Positions 1 to 8,445 of a DNA stretch of 64,000 nucleotides are shown here, one piece after another. Position 1 is the stretch's first letter, and each line of letters begins with the position of its first letter. A program made the translations under genes and the position numbers. The DNA comes from JAEUJM01 sp044221555 (GTDB lineage Bacteria > Actinomycetota > Acidimicrobiia > Acidimicrobiales > DATDAH01): contig JBGAOY010000010.1 of NCBI GenBank assembly GCA_044221555.1, forward strand, positions 1 to 64,000, written 5' to 3'. The notes under the pieces are model-generated. The model was given only the letters and a program-made list of their open reading frames with translations. It did not search any database and was not told the origin of the DNA.

Positions 1-36
1 GATCGCTACATCGAGGTTGTCGGACATGTCAGCCAC
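1..36 (-). CDS. N-terminal start of a divergent gene cut by the window edge
   Basis: Only about 12 codons are present, reading V/M-A-D-M-S-D-N-L-D-V-A-I. A purine-rich ribosome binding site (GAAGGGAG on the minus strand, positions 44-51) lies 7 nt before a GTG at 36. A second possible start, ATG at 27, is 16 nt from it, so GTG is preferred. The gene runs leftwards out of the window and diverges from the acyl-CoA dehydrogenase remnant. Nothing can be said about its function. Confidence 0.5.
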   Translation of the reverse strand, partial: MADMSDNLDVAI

Positions 37-59
37 CGTAGGGCTCCCTTCGTGGTGTC

Positions 60-204
60 GAACGTGGATCGCGGCGTGGGGGGGGGGGCCGCGGCCGGGG
101 GGCGCCGGCCGGCGGGGGGGGGGGCGGTGGGGCGGGCCCCCACCGGCCTGGGGGGGCGGCGCGGGGGGGCGCGCGCCGTGGGGGGGTGCCCCCCCCCCGG
201 CCGC
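60..204. other. Homopolymer-rich low-complexity stretch, probable assembly error
   Basis: The segment is almost pure G and C, with runs of 11 G near 78-88 and 114-124 and about 10 C near 189-198. It has no codon structure. Clean acyl-CoA dehydrogenase codons begin immediately after it. Real genes in this window never look like this, so the middle and front of the dehydrogenase were probably lost or garbled at a contig end. Confidence 0.7.
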
Positions 205-555
205 CAGACCTGGGGCGACCCGGTGGAGGGAGCGATCGGCGCCGAGATGCAGGCCGAGGTCGAGGGCATGCGGTCGGCGGTGCACCACGCGGCCCGGCGA
301 CTCGCCATCGGCGGCGTCGACCGTTCGGTGGCCGCGTCGGGTGCCAAGGCGCGCTGCTCGGAGGGGGCCCGGCGGGTGCTGGGGTCGTCGGTGCAGTTGC
401 ACGGTGGGGCCGGTGCCGCGCGCGAGCACGACCTCGACCTGTTCGTCGGGCGGGCCGAGTTGGACGAGCACTGCTTCGGCGACGCCGCACACCACCGGGC
501 GCGGTCGAGCCGCCTACTCCGAGCGGGCGTCGGGGGGCGCGGGCGCGTCATCTGA
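205..555 (+). CDS. Acyl-CoA dehydrogenase, C-terminal remnant
   Basis: About 115 codons read like the last helices of an acyl-CoA dehydrogenase: a GAEMQAEVEGMR helix, a second helix with ARRLAIGGVDRS, then SVQLHGGAGAAREHDLDLF. The last stretch corresponds to the family segment that contacts FAD and the partner subunit, normally written Q-x-H-G-G-x-G. The N-terminal domain and the middle beta-domain are missing because the sequence before 205 is corrupted. The product would oxidise an acyl-CoA at C2-C3 if intact. The open frame can be extended to an ATG at 52, but that part is not believable protein. It ends 80 bp before the hemolysin-III gene. Confidence 0.65.
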   Translation, partial: QTWGDPVEGAIGAEMQAEVEGMRSAVHHAARRLAIGGVDRSVAASGAKARCSEGARRVLGSSVQLHGGAGAAREHDLDLFVGRAELDEHCFGDAAHHRARSSRLLRAGVGGRGRVI

Positions 556-635
556 GGGCGTGACCCCTGGCACCTGCTCATCGGCGGCGACCCGGTGCCG
601 ATACGGTGATCAGATGACCACACCGGAGGGGGAGC

Positions 636-1379
636 ATGACTGACATGACCCTGGACACGACCACGACGGTCGAGTCGACCCCCGACACCGACGCGACCGA
701 CTCCGTCGTCGAGCACATGGCCGAGCAACTGGCTCACGTGAAGCCGCTCCTGCGGGGCTGGCTCCACGAGATCATGTTCTTCCTGTCGATCCCCGCCGGC
801 CTCGTGCTGGTGGCGTTCGCGCCGACCGTCGAGGCCCGGGTCGCGGCCGCCATCTACAGCTTCGGCGTCATCGCCCTCTACGGCGTGAGCGCCGCGTACC
901 ACCGGGGCCCCTGGACCCCTGCCGGTCGCCGGCGCATGCAACGCCTCGACCACGCCATGATCTTCGTGCTCATCGCCGCGAGCTACACGCCCTTCATCCT
1001 GCTGCTGCTCGACGGCATGGCGTCGGCGGTGTTCCTCGGCGCCATCTGGACGGTCGCCCTCACCGGCCTGGTCTTGGCCCTCACCGGCATCGCCCTCAAG
1101 AAGGGCATCGGCTTCGTGCTCTACATCGCCATGGGCTGGGCCGCGGTGTTCGCCTTCCCGCAGTTCGTCCACAGCCTCTCGGGCGTGCAGCTGGGACTGC
1201 TGGTGGCCGGCGGTGTGATCTACACCCTCGGTGCCATCGCCCTCGGCACCAAGTGGCCCGACCCCTTTCCCAAGGTGTTCGGCTACCACGAGGTGTGGCA
1301 CGTGATGACCGTCGTCGCCGGGCTGTGCCTGGCCGTCGACATCTGGATGCTGTCGCTGGGCGCCGGCTCGCCCACCTGA
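636..1379 (+). CDS. Hemolysin III / PAQR-family membrane protein (TrhA/YqfA type)
   Basis: This 247-aa protein has about seven hydrophobic segments after a Thr/Asp-rich cytoplasmic N-terminus of about 45 residues. The metal-site motifs of the PAQR/hemolysin III family are visible: SAAYH after the second helix, LDHAMIF before the fourth, and GYHEVWH before the last helix, which together supply Ser, Asp and three His. Bacterial members regulate membrane fluidity; the name hemolysin is historical. The start at 636 follows a strong GGAGGGGGA box. The gene is transcribed alone and faces an SGNH lipoprotein gene across about 105 bp that includes a small GAGACC/GGTCTC hairpin at 1473-1487. Confidence 0.88.
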   Translation: MTDMTLDTTTTVESTPDTDATDSVVEHMAEQLAHVKPLLRGWLHEIMFFLSIPAGLVLVAFAPTVEARVAAAIYSFGVIALYGVSAAYHRGPWTPAGRRRMQRLDHAMIFVLIAASYTPFILLLLDGMASAVFLGAIWTVALTGLVLALTGIALKKGIGFVLYIAMGWAAVFAFPQFVHSLSGVQLGLLVAGGVIYTLGAIALGTKWPDPFPKVFGYHEVWHVMTVVAGLCLAVDIWMLSLGAGSPT

Positions 1380-1485
1380 CCGGGCGCGCAACCGGCTGAT
1401 CTCATCCGGACCCCGAACGCCTCATGGAGCACCGGCCGAGGTCACGTTCGACCACAAGGGCATTCTGCGCTCGAGACCAGCGGTC

Positions 1486-2106
1486 TCAGCAGTCGGCGGC
1501 GCGGTCGAGCAACCGGGCGAACCCGGCGCGGCCCGCGGCGTTGAGGTGCAGGCCGTCGCCGAGGAACCAGTCGGGGTGCCGGTCGGCCTTGGCCGACCAG
1601 TCCACCAGCACCACGTTGGCGGCGGTGTCGGCCTGGCGCCGTAGCTCGGCGTTGATGCTCCGCGCGCCCGCCACCCAGTGCGTGGTGGCGATCGGGGCCA
1701 CGCCGTGCTCCTTCACCGTCACGAGGGCCACGCAGGGCACCGAGCCCGCCGCCGCGACCACGTCGCGGATCCAGAGGATCGGTACGAAGCCGTACTGCGG
1801 GTTCGTGGCCGCCACCACGTCGGGGGCACCCGCGGCGATCACGATCGAGCGCGACCCCGTGCGGGCCATCTCCGACACCGGGAAGCGCAACTGGTCGAAG
1901 TGGGCGTTGTTGAACGCATGCACCGTCACCCGGTGGTCGACGCCCAGCCGGCTGCGCAGCGCGGCCTCGGTCTCGTGCACGATCGAGTCGCCGGCCACGC
2001 CGACCTTCGGCCCGCCGGCGGCCCCGACGTAGTCGCAGCCGGCCAGCGCGGTCGCGACGGCCAGGGTGGCCAGCACGCCGAGCAGCAGGCGGGGCAGAGC
2101 GTGCAT
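1486..2106 (-). CDS. SGNH/GDSL-family hydrolase lipoprotein
   Basis: The 206-aa product has a lipoprotein signal peptide ending in L21-A-G-C24, so it is predicted to be anchored to the outer face of the membrane. The hydrolase core starts with block I GVAGDS (nucleophile Ser41) and ends with block V GDGLHL (Asp184 and His187). The middle block reads AAGAPDV instead of the usual GxND, so the oxyanion-hole Asn appears to be replaced. That could mean altered activity, for instance acyl transfer rather than hydrolysis. It lies 6 bp downstream of the alcohol dehydrogenase on the same strand and may be the last gene of that operon. Confidence 0.75.
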   Translation of the reverse strand: MHALPRLLLGVLATLAVATALAGCDYVGAAGGPKVGVAGDSIVHETEAALRSRLGVDHRVTVHAFNNAHFDQLRFPVSEMARTGSRSIVIAAGAPDVVAATNPQYGFVPILWIRDVVAAAGSVPCVALVTVKEHGVAPIATTHWVAGARSINAELRRQADTAANVVLVDWSAKADRHPDWFLGDGLHLNAAGRAGFARLLDRAADC

Positions 2107-2112
2107 GGGTGG

Positions 2113-3345
2113 TCAGTGTCGCAGATCGAACGCCAGCTTGATCGCGCCCGAGCGGTCCTGCTCGGTGAGCGCGGTGAAGGCCTCCCGCCACTCCTCCAGG
2201 CGGTAGGTGCCGGTCAACATCCCCGTCAGGTCGATCCGCCCCGACGCGGCCAGGTCGAGGTAGTGGGCGATGGCATGACGGCGGCGGCCCTCGACCTCCT
2301 CGACGCCGAAGGCGTTCGAACCGATGAGGCGCAGCTCCTTGAAGTACCAGGGGGTCCACTCGAAGCGGGCCGGGGCGCTGACGCCGAGCTCGACGAGCGT
2401 GCCCCGGGACTTCAGGACCCGCAGCACGACCTCGAGCGTCTCGGCCGACCCGACGGTGTCGTAGACCACGTCGATGCCGCCGGGGTACGCCACGGGGAGG
2501 CCGTCCCACGGCTGGCGCAGGATGCCCCCGGACCAGTCCGCGATCGCTTCGATGAGGCCGAGCCGGGGCTCGTGGTCGAACACCGTGGCGCCGAGCGATC
2601 GCGCCATCGCCTGCTGCGCGGGCCAGCGGGCGACGGTGGCCACCTCGACGGACGGGTAGAGCGCCCGCAGGATCGCGGTGGCCGTCGTGCCCAGCGCTCC
2701 ACCGCCGTAGACCACGGCGCGCCCGCCCTCGGGCGGTGGGTGGCGCACGATGCCGTGCAACGAGACCGCGAACGGGTCGGCCAGCACCGCCACCTCGTCG
2801 GGCAGGTCGTCCGGGACCGGGATGGCCATGAGCTCGTGGGCCGGCAACCGCTCGGCGAAACCGCCGGTGGCCTCGGTGGCGTTGCCCGTGTGGATGCCCG
2901 GCGAGAGCCGGCCGTCGAGGAAGTTCCAGCACATGTTGTAGTCGCCGTCGGCGCACGCCGGGCAGGGCGGGTCGATGCCGCGGGGCCCACAGGACAGCCA
3001 CGGGTTCAGCACCACCCGCTGGCCGATCTCGAAGCCCTCGACCGCGGGACCGAGCTCGTCGACGGTGGCCACCACCTCGTGGCCCAGCACCTGGGGGAAG
3101 GAGATGAACGCGGTCATCGGGTTGTCGGCGGCGTCGTCGAAGTCCATCAGCACCTGCTTCGCGTCCGAGCCGCAGATGCCGGTCATGCGGGTGCGCAGCA
3201 CCATCCAGTCGGGCCCCAGCGGTCGGGGGTCGTCGATGTCCTGCAGCGCCATGGGGGTGGTGGCCAGGTTCCGGCGCAGGTGGTTGGCCCCCTCGGGGGG
3301 CGGGTCGACCGGGCCGGGGTCGACACCGAACACCAGTGCTCTCAC
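2113..3345 (-). CDS. Zinc-dependent medium-chain alcohol dehydrogenase
   Basis: This 410-aa MDR-family dehydrogenase has the catalytic zinc residues Cys58 (GICGSD) and His89-Glu90 (GHEVV). Four structural-zinc cysteines, Cys119, Cys128, Cys131 and Cys139, sit in an unusually spread loop. A Rossmann motif VVYGGGALG follows. It should oxidise an alcohol with NAD(P). The GTG start at 3345 overlaps the TGA of the upstream SDR by 4 nt (GTGA), with GAGGAGGA as ribosome binding site, so translation is probably coupled. It is the third gene of the SDR-SDR-ADH operon. The substrate is unknown. Confidence 0.88.
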   Translation of the reverse strand: MRALVFGVDPGPVDPPPEGANHLRRNLATTPMALQDIDDPRPLGPDWMVLRTRMTGICGSDAKQVLMDFDDAADNPMTAFISFPQVLGHEVVATVDELGPAVEGFEIGQRVVLNPWLSCGPRGIDPPCPACADGDYNMCWNFLDGRLSPGIHTGNATEATGGFAERLPAHELMAIPVPDDLPDEVAVLADPFAVSLHGIVRHPPPEGGRAVVYGGGALGTTATAILRALYPSVEVATVARWPAQQAMARSLGATVFDHEPRLGLIEAIADWSGGILRQPWDGLPVAYPGGIDVVYDTVGSAETLEVVLRVLKSRGTLVELGVSAPARFEWTPWYFKELRLIGSNAFGVEEVEGRRRHAIAHYLDLAASGRIDLTGMLTGTYRLEEWREAFTALTEQDRSGAIKLAFDLRH

Positions 3346-4133
3346 GAGTCCTCCTCGGCAGGGCGAACCATGGCCGCCGCGCCGGCCAGGAACAGGTCGA
3401 TGTCGGTTGTCTTGAACGCGGCGATGTCCTTCAGGTCGGGCAGGTAGTGCTCGAAGGCGGCCCCTTCGACGGCGGCGATGATCCCGGTGGCCACCGTCTC
3501 GGGAGACTCGAGCGCGCCGTCGTAGAAGGGCGGGTCGTTGTCGGGCTGGTCCCAGATCTCGGTGTCCACCGGTCCGGGGATGATCAGGCGCACGTCGACC
3601 CCCGTGTCCCACAGGTCCAGGGCCAGCGACTCGCTCCACCCGCAGAGGGCGAACTTGCTGGCGCAGTACGCAGCCTCGTGGGCGATGCCCAGGCGGCCGC
3701 CCAGGCTCGACACGTTGACGATGCAGCCGTGATCGCGCTCGACCATGCGGGGCAGCAGCGCCAGGGTCATCCGCACTGGGCTCAGGAGGTTGACCCGGAG
3801 GACGTGCTCGACCTCGGCCATGGTGAGGTCCTGGGCCCGACGCCGCTTCGGGACGGCCGCGTTGTTGACCAGCACGTCGATGCCGCCGAAGGCGTCCCAC
3901 GCCTCGAGGGCCACCTGCTCGGCGACGGCGGTGTCGTCCAGGTCGGCCACCCACATCCGGCTGGCGGGGGCGTGGCGCCGGCACGTGTCGAGCACCTCGG
4001 TGAGGCGGTCGGCGCGGCGGGCGACGAGGCCCACCGTGGCTCCTCGCTCGGCCAGCATCGGGGCCAGCGCGGCGCCGATGCCCGACGAGGCGCCCGTGAC
4101 CACGACGGTGGCGCCGGCCACGTCGACGCTCAC
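3342..4133 (-). CDS. Short-chain dehydrogenase/reductase (second of a tandem pair)
   Basis: The 263-aa classical SDR has the cofactor motif TGASSGIG near residue 14, a VLVNNA strand motif, the catalytic Ser in NVSSLGG and the YCASK Tyr-Lys pair. It resembles its upstream neighbour closely: both carry ARRADRL, HAPASR, VNNA..PKRRR, SPVR and LPRM. This indicates a local duplication. The GTG start at 4133 overlaps the upstream stop by 4 nt and the downstream ADH start by 4 nt. The three enzymes probably act on one alcohol/ketone pathway. The substrate cannot be named. Confidence 0.87.
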   Translation of the reverse strand: MSVDVAGATVVVTGASSGIGAALAPMLAERGATVGLVARRADRLTEVLDTCRRHAPASRMWVADLDDTAVAEQVALEAWDAFGGIDVLVNNAAVPKRRRAQDLTMAEVEHVLRVNLLSPVRMTLALLPRMVERDHGCIVNVSSLGGRLGIAHEAAYCASKFALCGWSESLALDLWDTGVDVRLIIPGPVDTEIWDQPDNDPPFYDGALESPETVATGIIAAVEGAAFEHYLPDLKDIAAFKTTDIDLFLAGAAAMVRPAEEDS

Positions 4134-4981
4134 GTGCCGGTGCCAGGCTCGGTGTCGACGGGGGCGCCCTCGCCGGCGGCCTGGGCCCGGGCGTCGCGGT
4201 ACCACTCGGCCGAGCCGGTCAGGTAGCCGGTGAGGTCGTTGGCCTTCATCCGGGCCACGTCGGCGAACCACTCGGGGACGAAGCGCTCCAGGTCGCCGGT
4301 GGCCAACTGGTCGACGACCACGTCGACGACCGCCGAGGTCGGCAGCGCCTCGACGTCGGCCAGCATGGGGTCGTTGTCGGGGAGATGGAACAACTCGGTG
4401 TCCACCACGCCCGGGTTCAGCAGGTGGACCGACACCGGGGTGTCCCACAGCTCCACCGCCAGCGACTCCGACCAGGCGGTGATCGCGGCCTTCGACGCCG
4501 CGTACGCGGCCTCGCCCGGCGGGCTGAGCCGTGCGGCCACCGACGAGACGTTCAGGATCTGACCGCGGCCCCGCTCGAGCATCCGGGGCAGCAGGGCCGA
4601 GGTCAGGCGCACCGGGGACAGGAAGTTGATCGCCAGCACCTGGTCGACCTCGGCGTCCGAGGTGGCCTCCACCCGGCGGCGCTTGGGGATGCCGGCGTTG
4701 TTCACGAGCAGGTCGATGCCGCCCAGCTCGTCGTCGGCCTGCAGGGCGAAGGCGGCCACTGCGTCGAGGTCGGCGAGGTCGATCGTCCAGGACCGCGACG
4801 CCGGCGCATGGGCACGGCACCGCTCCAGCACCTCGCCCAGCCGATCGGCGCGTCGGGCGCAGATCCCCACGGTCGCGCCCCGGGCCGCGAACCCCTCGGC
4901 CAACGCGGCGCCGATGCCCGCCGAGGCCCCCGTGATCAAGGCCCGTCGCCCCGCCAGTGCCTGCCCGCTGCCCTCGGTCAC
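4130..4981 (-). CDS. Short-chain dehydrogenase/reductase (first of a tandem pair)
   Basis: The 283-aa SDR has TGASAGIG near residue 18, LLVNNAG, the NVSSVAA serine and the YAASK Tyr-Lys dyad. Its C-terminal tail of about 25 residues is longer than in its paralogue. The GTG start at 4981 follows a GGGGGA box. It is the first gene of the operon, and the intergenic region to the divergent membrane-protein gene at 5131 is about 150 bp and should hold both promoters. It is an NAD(P)-dependent oxidoreductase of unknown substrate; the repeated core with the next gene suggests related or stereo-complementary activities. Confidence 0.87.
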   Translation of the reverse strand: MTEGSGQALAGRRALITGASAGIGAALAEGFAARGATVGICARRADRLGEVLERCRAHAPASRSWTIDLADLDAVAAFALQADDELGGIDLLVNNAGIPKRRRVEATSDAEVDQVLAINFLSPVRLTSALLPRMLERGRGQILNVSSVAARLSPPGEAAYAASKAAITAWSESLAVELWDTPVSVHLLNPGVVDTELFHLPDNDPMLADVEALPTSAVVDVVVDQLATGDLERFVPEWFADVARMKANDLTGYLTGSAEWYRDARAQAAGEGAPVDTEPGTGT

Positions 4982-5130
4982 CGATCGATCCCCCTCTGGC
5001 CCACGAGCCCCACGGCCGGGCGTGCCCGCGATGCTACGTTCCCCGCTCCGGCGGCCCGCACCGGGCCGGGGAGCGAGTCACCCGCGGGCCGGGGGCGACG
5101 CGCCCGGCTCGGCCGGTAGTCTCGCCGCTC

Positions 5131-6072
5131 ATGGATGACGCCGCGCGCAACGACACCGACCAGCTTCACGACAGCACCCGGTGGCTGCTGGTGGTGCTCC
5201 TCGGGGTCGCGGTGCTGGCGGCGGGCGTGATCGCGGCCACCGACGTGCCCGATCTGGTCGGGCGCCGGTGGCAGGCCGTCGGTGCGGCCTCGGGCGCACT
5301 CACCGTGGTCGCGCTGATGGTGGGCCTGCTCGTGGTGCTCCGTGCGCTCGACCCGCTGGCCGACGAGGAGCCGGTCGAGGCGGCCGACGTGGTCGAGCGC
5401 CTCCCCGAGACGGCGCCGGAGGACGAGGGCGGCGAGGGGGAGGCCGGCGACACCGAGGTCGACGCCGGCGCATCCACCGAGGCCGCCGGTGCGGCGGCGT
5501 TTCCCGCGGGAGCATCTGGGGTGCAGGAGCCGGCGCCCGAGCCCGTGGCCGCCGCCTCCCGCCGGGTCCACCGCCACGCGGTGCACCGCTTCCATCGCAC
5601 CCGCTCGCTGGTGGGGATCGCCGTGGTCGTGGCGTTCCTCGGCATGGTGGGCATGACCGTGGCCGCGGTCGCCGACGGCAACAAGGTGGAGGAGCGCGCT
5701 CGCCGTGCCCTGCAGACCCAACTCCAGGCCGATCAGGACGGCCCCATCACCGAGCCGCAGCCGGTGGCGGTGCAGTTCACCACCCCGGGCCTGCGCCGGG
5801 TCGCCGAAGCCATGAACTGCACGGGTGCCGACATCGGCGCCCGACCGGTGCAGGGCTGGGCGGTGTCCGGCACGTTCCGGAACCCCACCGTGGTGCTGTT
5901 CGCGCCGGTGCCGGCGTGTGACAACGTCGAGATCGCGCTGGCGCCGCGCGACGGGTTCGTGTACCCGTCGGTCGGGGCACCCACCACCACCACCACGATC
6001 GCACCGCCCACCTCCACCACGCGTCCGGCCACGGCGCTCACGCCGACCACGGTGGTGCCGGCGGCGCCCTGA
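5131..6072 (+). CDS. Unknown three-helix membrane protein with Pro/Thr-rich tail
   Basis: The 313-aa product is not recognised. Hydrophobic helices lie near residues 18-37, 50-69 and 166-188. The first two are separated from the third by an acidic Glu/Ala/Pro-rich linker of about 90 residues and a basic RRVHRHAVHRFHRTR patch. After the third helix comes a compact domain with two cysteines (AMNC and PACDN), then a Thr/Pro-rich end (PTTTTTIAPPTSTT) typical of actinobacterial exported proteins. Start ATG 5131 is chosen because upstream codons are not plausible protein. It is divergent from the SDR operon and convergent with the phosphatase gene. Confidence 0.7.
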   Translation: MDDAARNDTDQLHDSTRWLLVVLLGVAVLAAGVIAATDVPDLVGRRWQAVGAASGALTVVALMVGLLVVLRALDPLADEEPVEAADVVERLPETAPEDEGGEGEAGDTEVDAGASTEAAGAAAFPAGASGVQEPAPEPVAAASRRVHRHAVHRFHRTRSLVGIAVVVAFLGMVGMTVAAVADGNKVEERARRALQTQLQADQDGPITEPQPVAVQFTTPGLRRVAEAMNCTGADIGARPVQGWAVSGTFRNPTVVLFAPVPACDNVEIALAPRDGFVYPSVGAPTTTTTIAPPTSTTRPATALTPTTVVPAAP

Positions 6073-6087
6073 CCGACCCGCCGGCGG

Positions 6088-6588
6088 TCAGAGGCGGGGG
6101 ATGAGCAGCGCCAACAGGTCGTCGATCTGGCGGGCGCACTCGACGTAGTCCACGTCGGTCCCGCCGGCCGGGTCGACCACGTCCTCCCACTCCGCCGGCT
6201 CGTGGTGGGCCAGCTCGAGGGCGGCCAGTCGCTCGGCCAGGGGCTGGGGGCCCGCGGGCAGGTCGCGGGCCAGTCGTCGCAGCGTGGCGGTGCGGTCGGC
6301 CACCTCGGGGTGGCGGCGGTGCATGTAGCGCACGTGCTCGGCCGCCATGGCCAGCACCAGGTCGGTGTCGGCCAGGTCGGACGGCCGCAGCTGGGCGCTG
6401 CGGTGGTGGTTGGCCTCCAGGCCGAGCGCGGCCAGCGCCTCGCGGGTGCGCCAGCTCATCGGCTGCCCGTCGATGACGTGTGTGCCCGCGGTGATCACCC
6501 GGAGCGCGGGGTCGGCGTGCACGAGCACCGCGCCGGCCATCACCGACCGCGCCGCGTTGCCGGTGCACAGGGTGATGATGGTGGTCAC
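6088..6588 (-). CDS. Low-molecular-weight protein tyrosine phosphatase family protein
   Basis: The 166-aa product starts with the phosphatase P-loop CTGNAARS, with Cys8 as nucleophile and Arg14 as phosphate binder (C-x5-R-S). A DP motif in VVDPAGG near residue 138 supplies the general acid. The family covers tyrosine phosphatases and thioredoxin-type arsenate reductases. The extra arsenate-reductase cysteines are not seen, so phosphatase activity is more likely. The GTG start at 6588 overlaps the stop of the CaiB/BaiF gene by 4 nt, which suggests co-translation, although the functional link is unclear. Confidence 0.8.
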   Translation of the reverse strand: MTTIITLCTGNAARSVMAGAVLVHADPALRVITAGTHVIDGQPMSWRTREALAALGLEANHHRSAQLRPSDLADTDLVLAMAAEHVRYMHRRHPEVADRTATLRRLARDLPAGPQPLAERLAALELAHHEPAEWEDVVDPAGGTDVDYVECARQIDDLLALLIPRL

Positions 6589-8261
6589 GGCGACTCCCGG
6601 GTCGATGGTGCGAGTGGTCGGTGAGCGATCGGTGCGGAGGCGCCGCCGCGGCCCTGCGGGTCGATCGCGCCGACCTCGCCGAGCACGGCGTCGTTGTGCG
6701 TGCCGGCTGCCGGGGCGGCACGGGGGGTGGACCGGGCCCGCGGCGCCTGCACCTCGTCGGCGTCGTGGCGCCCTGCCATGGCATCGGGCCGGTCGAACCC
6801 GGCCAAGAGGTGGTTCACCACCTCACGCAGCGCGAGGTCGAACCGTCCACCCGATCCCACCAGGCCGGCCAGCGCCACCGCGGCTGCGTGCAGGCCCGTG
6901 GCCGGATCGGCGTAGGCATCGCCACAGAACAGCGGCGGACCGGATGGTGCACCCACCACCAGGCCTCCGGCCACCGCGGCATCGTCGCCGAACCCCGACC
7001 ACTGGCGCCAGGGCCCGGTGCGGCCGTAGGCCGTGATCGAGAGCCAGGTCCGTGCGGGGTGGCGGCCGCACCACGTCTCGGGGTCGAGGCGCAACTGCTC
7101 GAACGCCCGAGGTCGTGACGCCTCGACCACGAGCGCGGCACGGTCGACCAGCCCCGCCAGGTCGGCGCGGCCCGAGGGAGCGCCGAAGTCGATCGTCACG
7201 CTGCGCTTGTCGGCGTTCAGCAGGGCGAAGAAGCGGGGATCGCCGTAGCGCGCCCCGTCGGGCCGGGTGGTGCTCTCGACCTTCACCACGTCGGCGCCCG
7301 CCGCGGCCAGCAGCGACGTGGCCAGCGGGCCGGCCCACAGCGACGACAGGTCGACCACCCGCGCGCCGGCCACGCGGCGGGCGACCGCGCCGGGTGGGTC
7401 GAGGCGATGGGCTCCCTCGAGCAGCTGCGCCGCGGCGAGGCGGGGGACCCGGCCGTCGGTGAGGAAGGGGACCATCGGGAACGACTGATCGCGGGCACGG
7501 GCCTGCTCGTCGTCGGCGGCCTCCCGGGGGGTCACCACCCGGCTCACGGCCAGGCCCAGTTCCTGACCTGAGGCCACGGCCACCGAGACGGGCCTCGTGG
7601 CCAGCACCCGCTCGACCGTGCGCCACGGATCCGGTCCGTGGGCCTCACCGAGCCAGGCCTCGAGCAGCTCGAGGTCGGTCGGGCGGGGCAGGTTGACCGC
7701 GATCCATCCGTCGGCGGCCCGGACGAGGTGGCAGCTCCCGCCGGGGTTGACCCGCCCTCGACGGGAGAGGCCCGACAGCGCAGCCCGCTCGCCGGCCAGG
7801 GCCGGGCCGTCGACCACCACCCTCCGCCCGCCGAGGGCGCTGAGGAGCGCGACGACGGCCGCCGCCGCGGCGAGCGCCGCCGCCTGGTCGCCCGGTGCGG
7901 TGAGCGGGGGGCCGTCGGGTGTGCCGGTGAGGGCCATGACGCCGCTCGCCGCCCACCCCGTCCTCCCCGTCGGGCGCCCGGACACCGAGACCACCGCCGG
8001 GCCGGGGGTCAGTCGGTCGGTGCCGTCGACCACACCCGACGCCGGGATGCGCGGCGCGAGCGTCGCGTCGCCCCGCACCACGAGACGGCCGGCCCGGTGG
8101 GGTGCCGCGGGCTCGTCGAGCACGCCGGCGAGCTCGCCGGCGTCGAGCAGGGCCACCACCTCGGCGCCCAGCAGGGCCAGCAGCGTGCCGGCGCGGCGCG
8201 CCACGGCCCCGTCGCCCACCTGGAGGAAGCGAAAGCCGTGCAGTGGCGCCACGCCGCCCAT
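6585..8261 (-). CDS. CaiB/BaiF CoA-transferase with a degenerate N-terminal module
   Basis: The 558-aa protein has a normal family III CoA-transferase start only in its second part: ARVVDLSSLWAGPLATSLLAAAGADVVKVES, DKRSVTIDF, then GDAYADPATGLHAA, whose Asp matches the catalytic aspartate that forms the acyl anhydride. Before it lie about 280 residues that look like a worn copy of the same fold (LHGFRFLQVGDGAVARRAGTLLALLGAEVVALLD). A second duplicated CaiB/BaiF protein lies at 11248-13554. It should move CoA between carboxylic acids. ATG 8261 was chosen because the divergent zinc-ribbon gene begins at 8314. The gene is coupled to the downstream phosphatase. Confidence 0.8.
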   Translation of the reverse strand: MGGVAPLHGFRFLQVGDGAVARRAGTLLALLGAEVVALLDAGELAGVLDEPAAPHRAGRLVVRGDATLAPRIPASGVVDGTDRLTPGPAVVSVSGRPTGRTGWAASGVMALTGTPDGPPLTAPGDQAAALAAAAAVVALLSALGGRRVVVDGPALAGERAALSGLSRRGRVNPGGSCHLVRAADGWIAVNLPRPTDLELLEAWLGEAHGPDPWRTVERVLATRPVSVAVASGQELGLAVSRVVTPREAADDEQARARDQSFPMVPFLTDGRVPRLAAAQLLEGAHRLDPPGAVARRVAGARVVDLSSLWAGPLATSLLAAAGADVVKVESTTRPDGARYGDPRFFALLNADKRSVTIDFGAPSGRADLAGLVDRAALVVEASRPRAFEQLRLDPETWCGRHPARTWLSITAYGRTGPWRQWSGFGDDAAVAGGLVVGAPSGPPLFCGDAYADPATGLHAAAVALAGLVGSGGRFDLALREVVNHLLAGFDRPDAMAGRHDADEVQAPRARSTPRAAPAAGTHNDAVLGEVGAIDPQGRGGASAPIAHRPLAPSTRESP

Positions 8262-8313
8262 GGTGCCCGCCGGGGCGCGCGTGGCACGAACGCGGGCGTC
8301 GTATGATCCGGCG

Positions 8314-8445
8314 ATGGCCCAGATCAAGGTCGGCACCCGGTTGCGCTGCGAGGAGTGTGGTTCCGAGATGATCGTCATCAAGGCGACCGCGGGCACCCCC
8401 GAGTGCTGTGGGCAGCCGATGCAGGGACCGGAGGAGTCGACATGA
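8314..8445 (+). CDS. Mini zinc-ribbon protein (desulforedoxin-like), copy 1
   Basis: This 43-aa protein carries CEEC and, about 16 residues later, a CC pair (PECCGQPM). The CxxC...CC arrangement is that of the desulforedoxin and rubredoxin-like metal-binding knuckles. It ends in an ATGA overlap with a second protein of the same plan, indicating tandem duplication and coupled translation. Members of this small family often sit beside acyl-CoA enzymes in actinobacteria. The bound metal (Fe or Zn) and partner are unknown. The start at 8314 is the only one that fits; it is divergent from the CaiB/BaiF gene. Confidence 0.75.
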   Translation: MAQIKVGTRLRCEECGSEMIVIKATAGTPECCGQPMQGPEEST

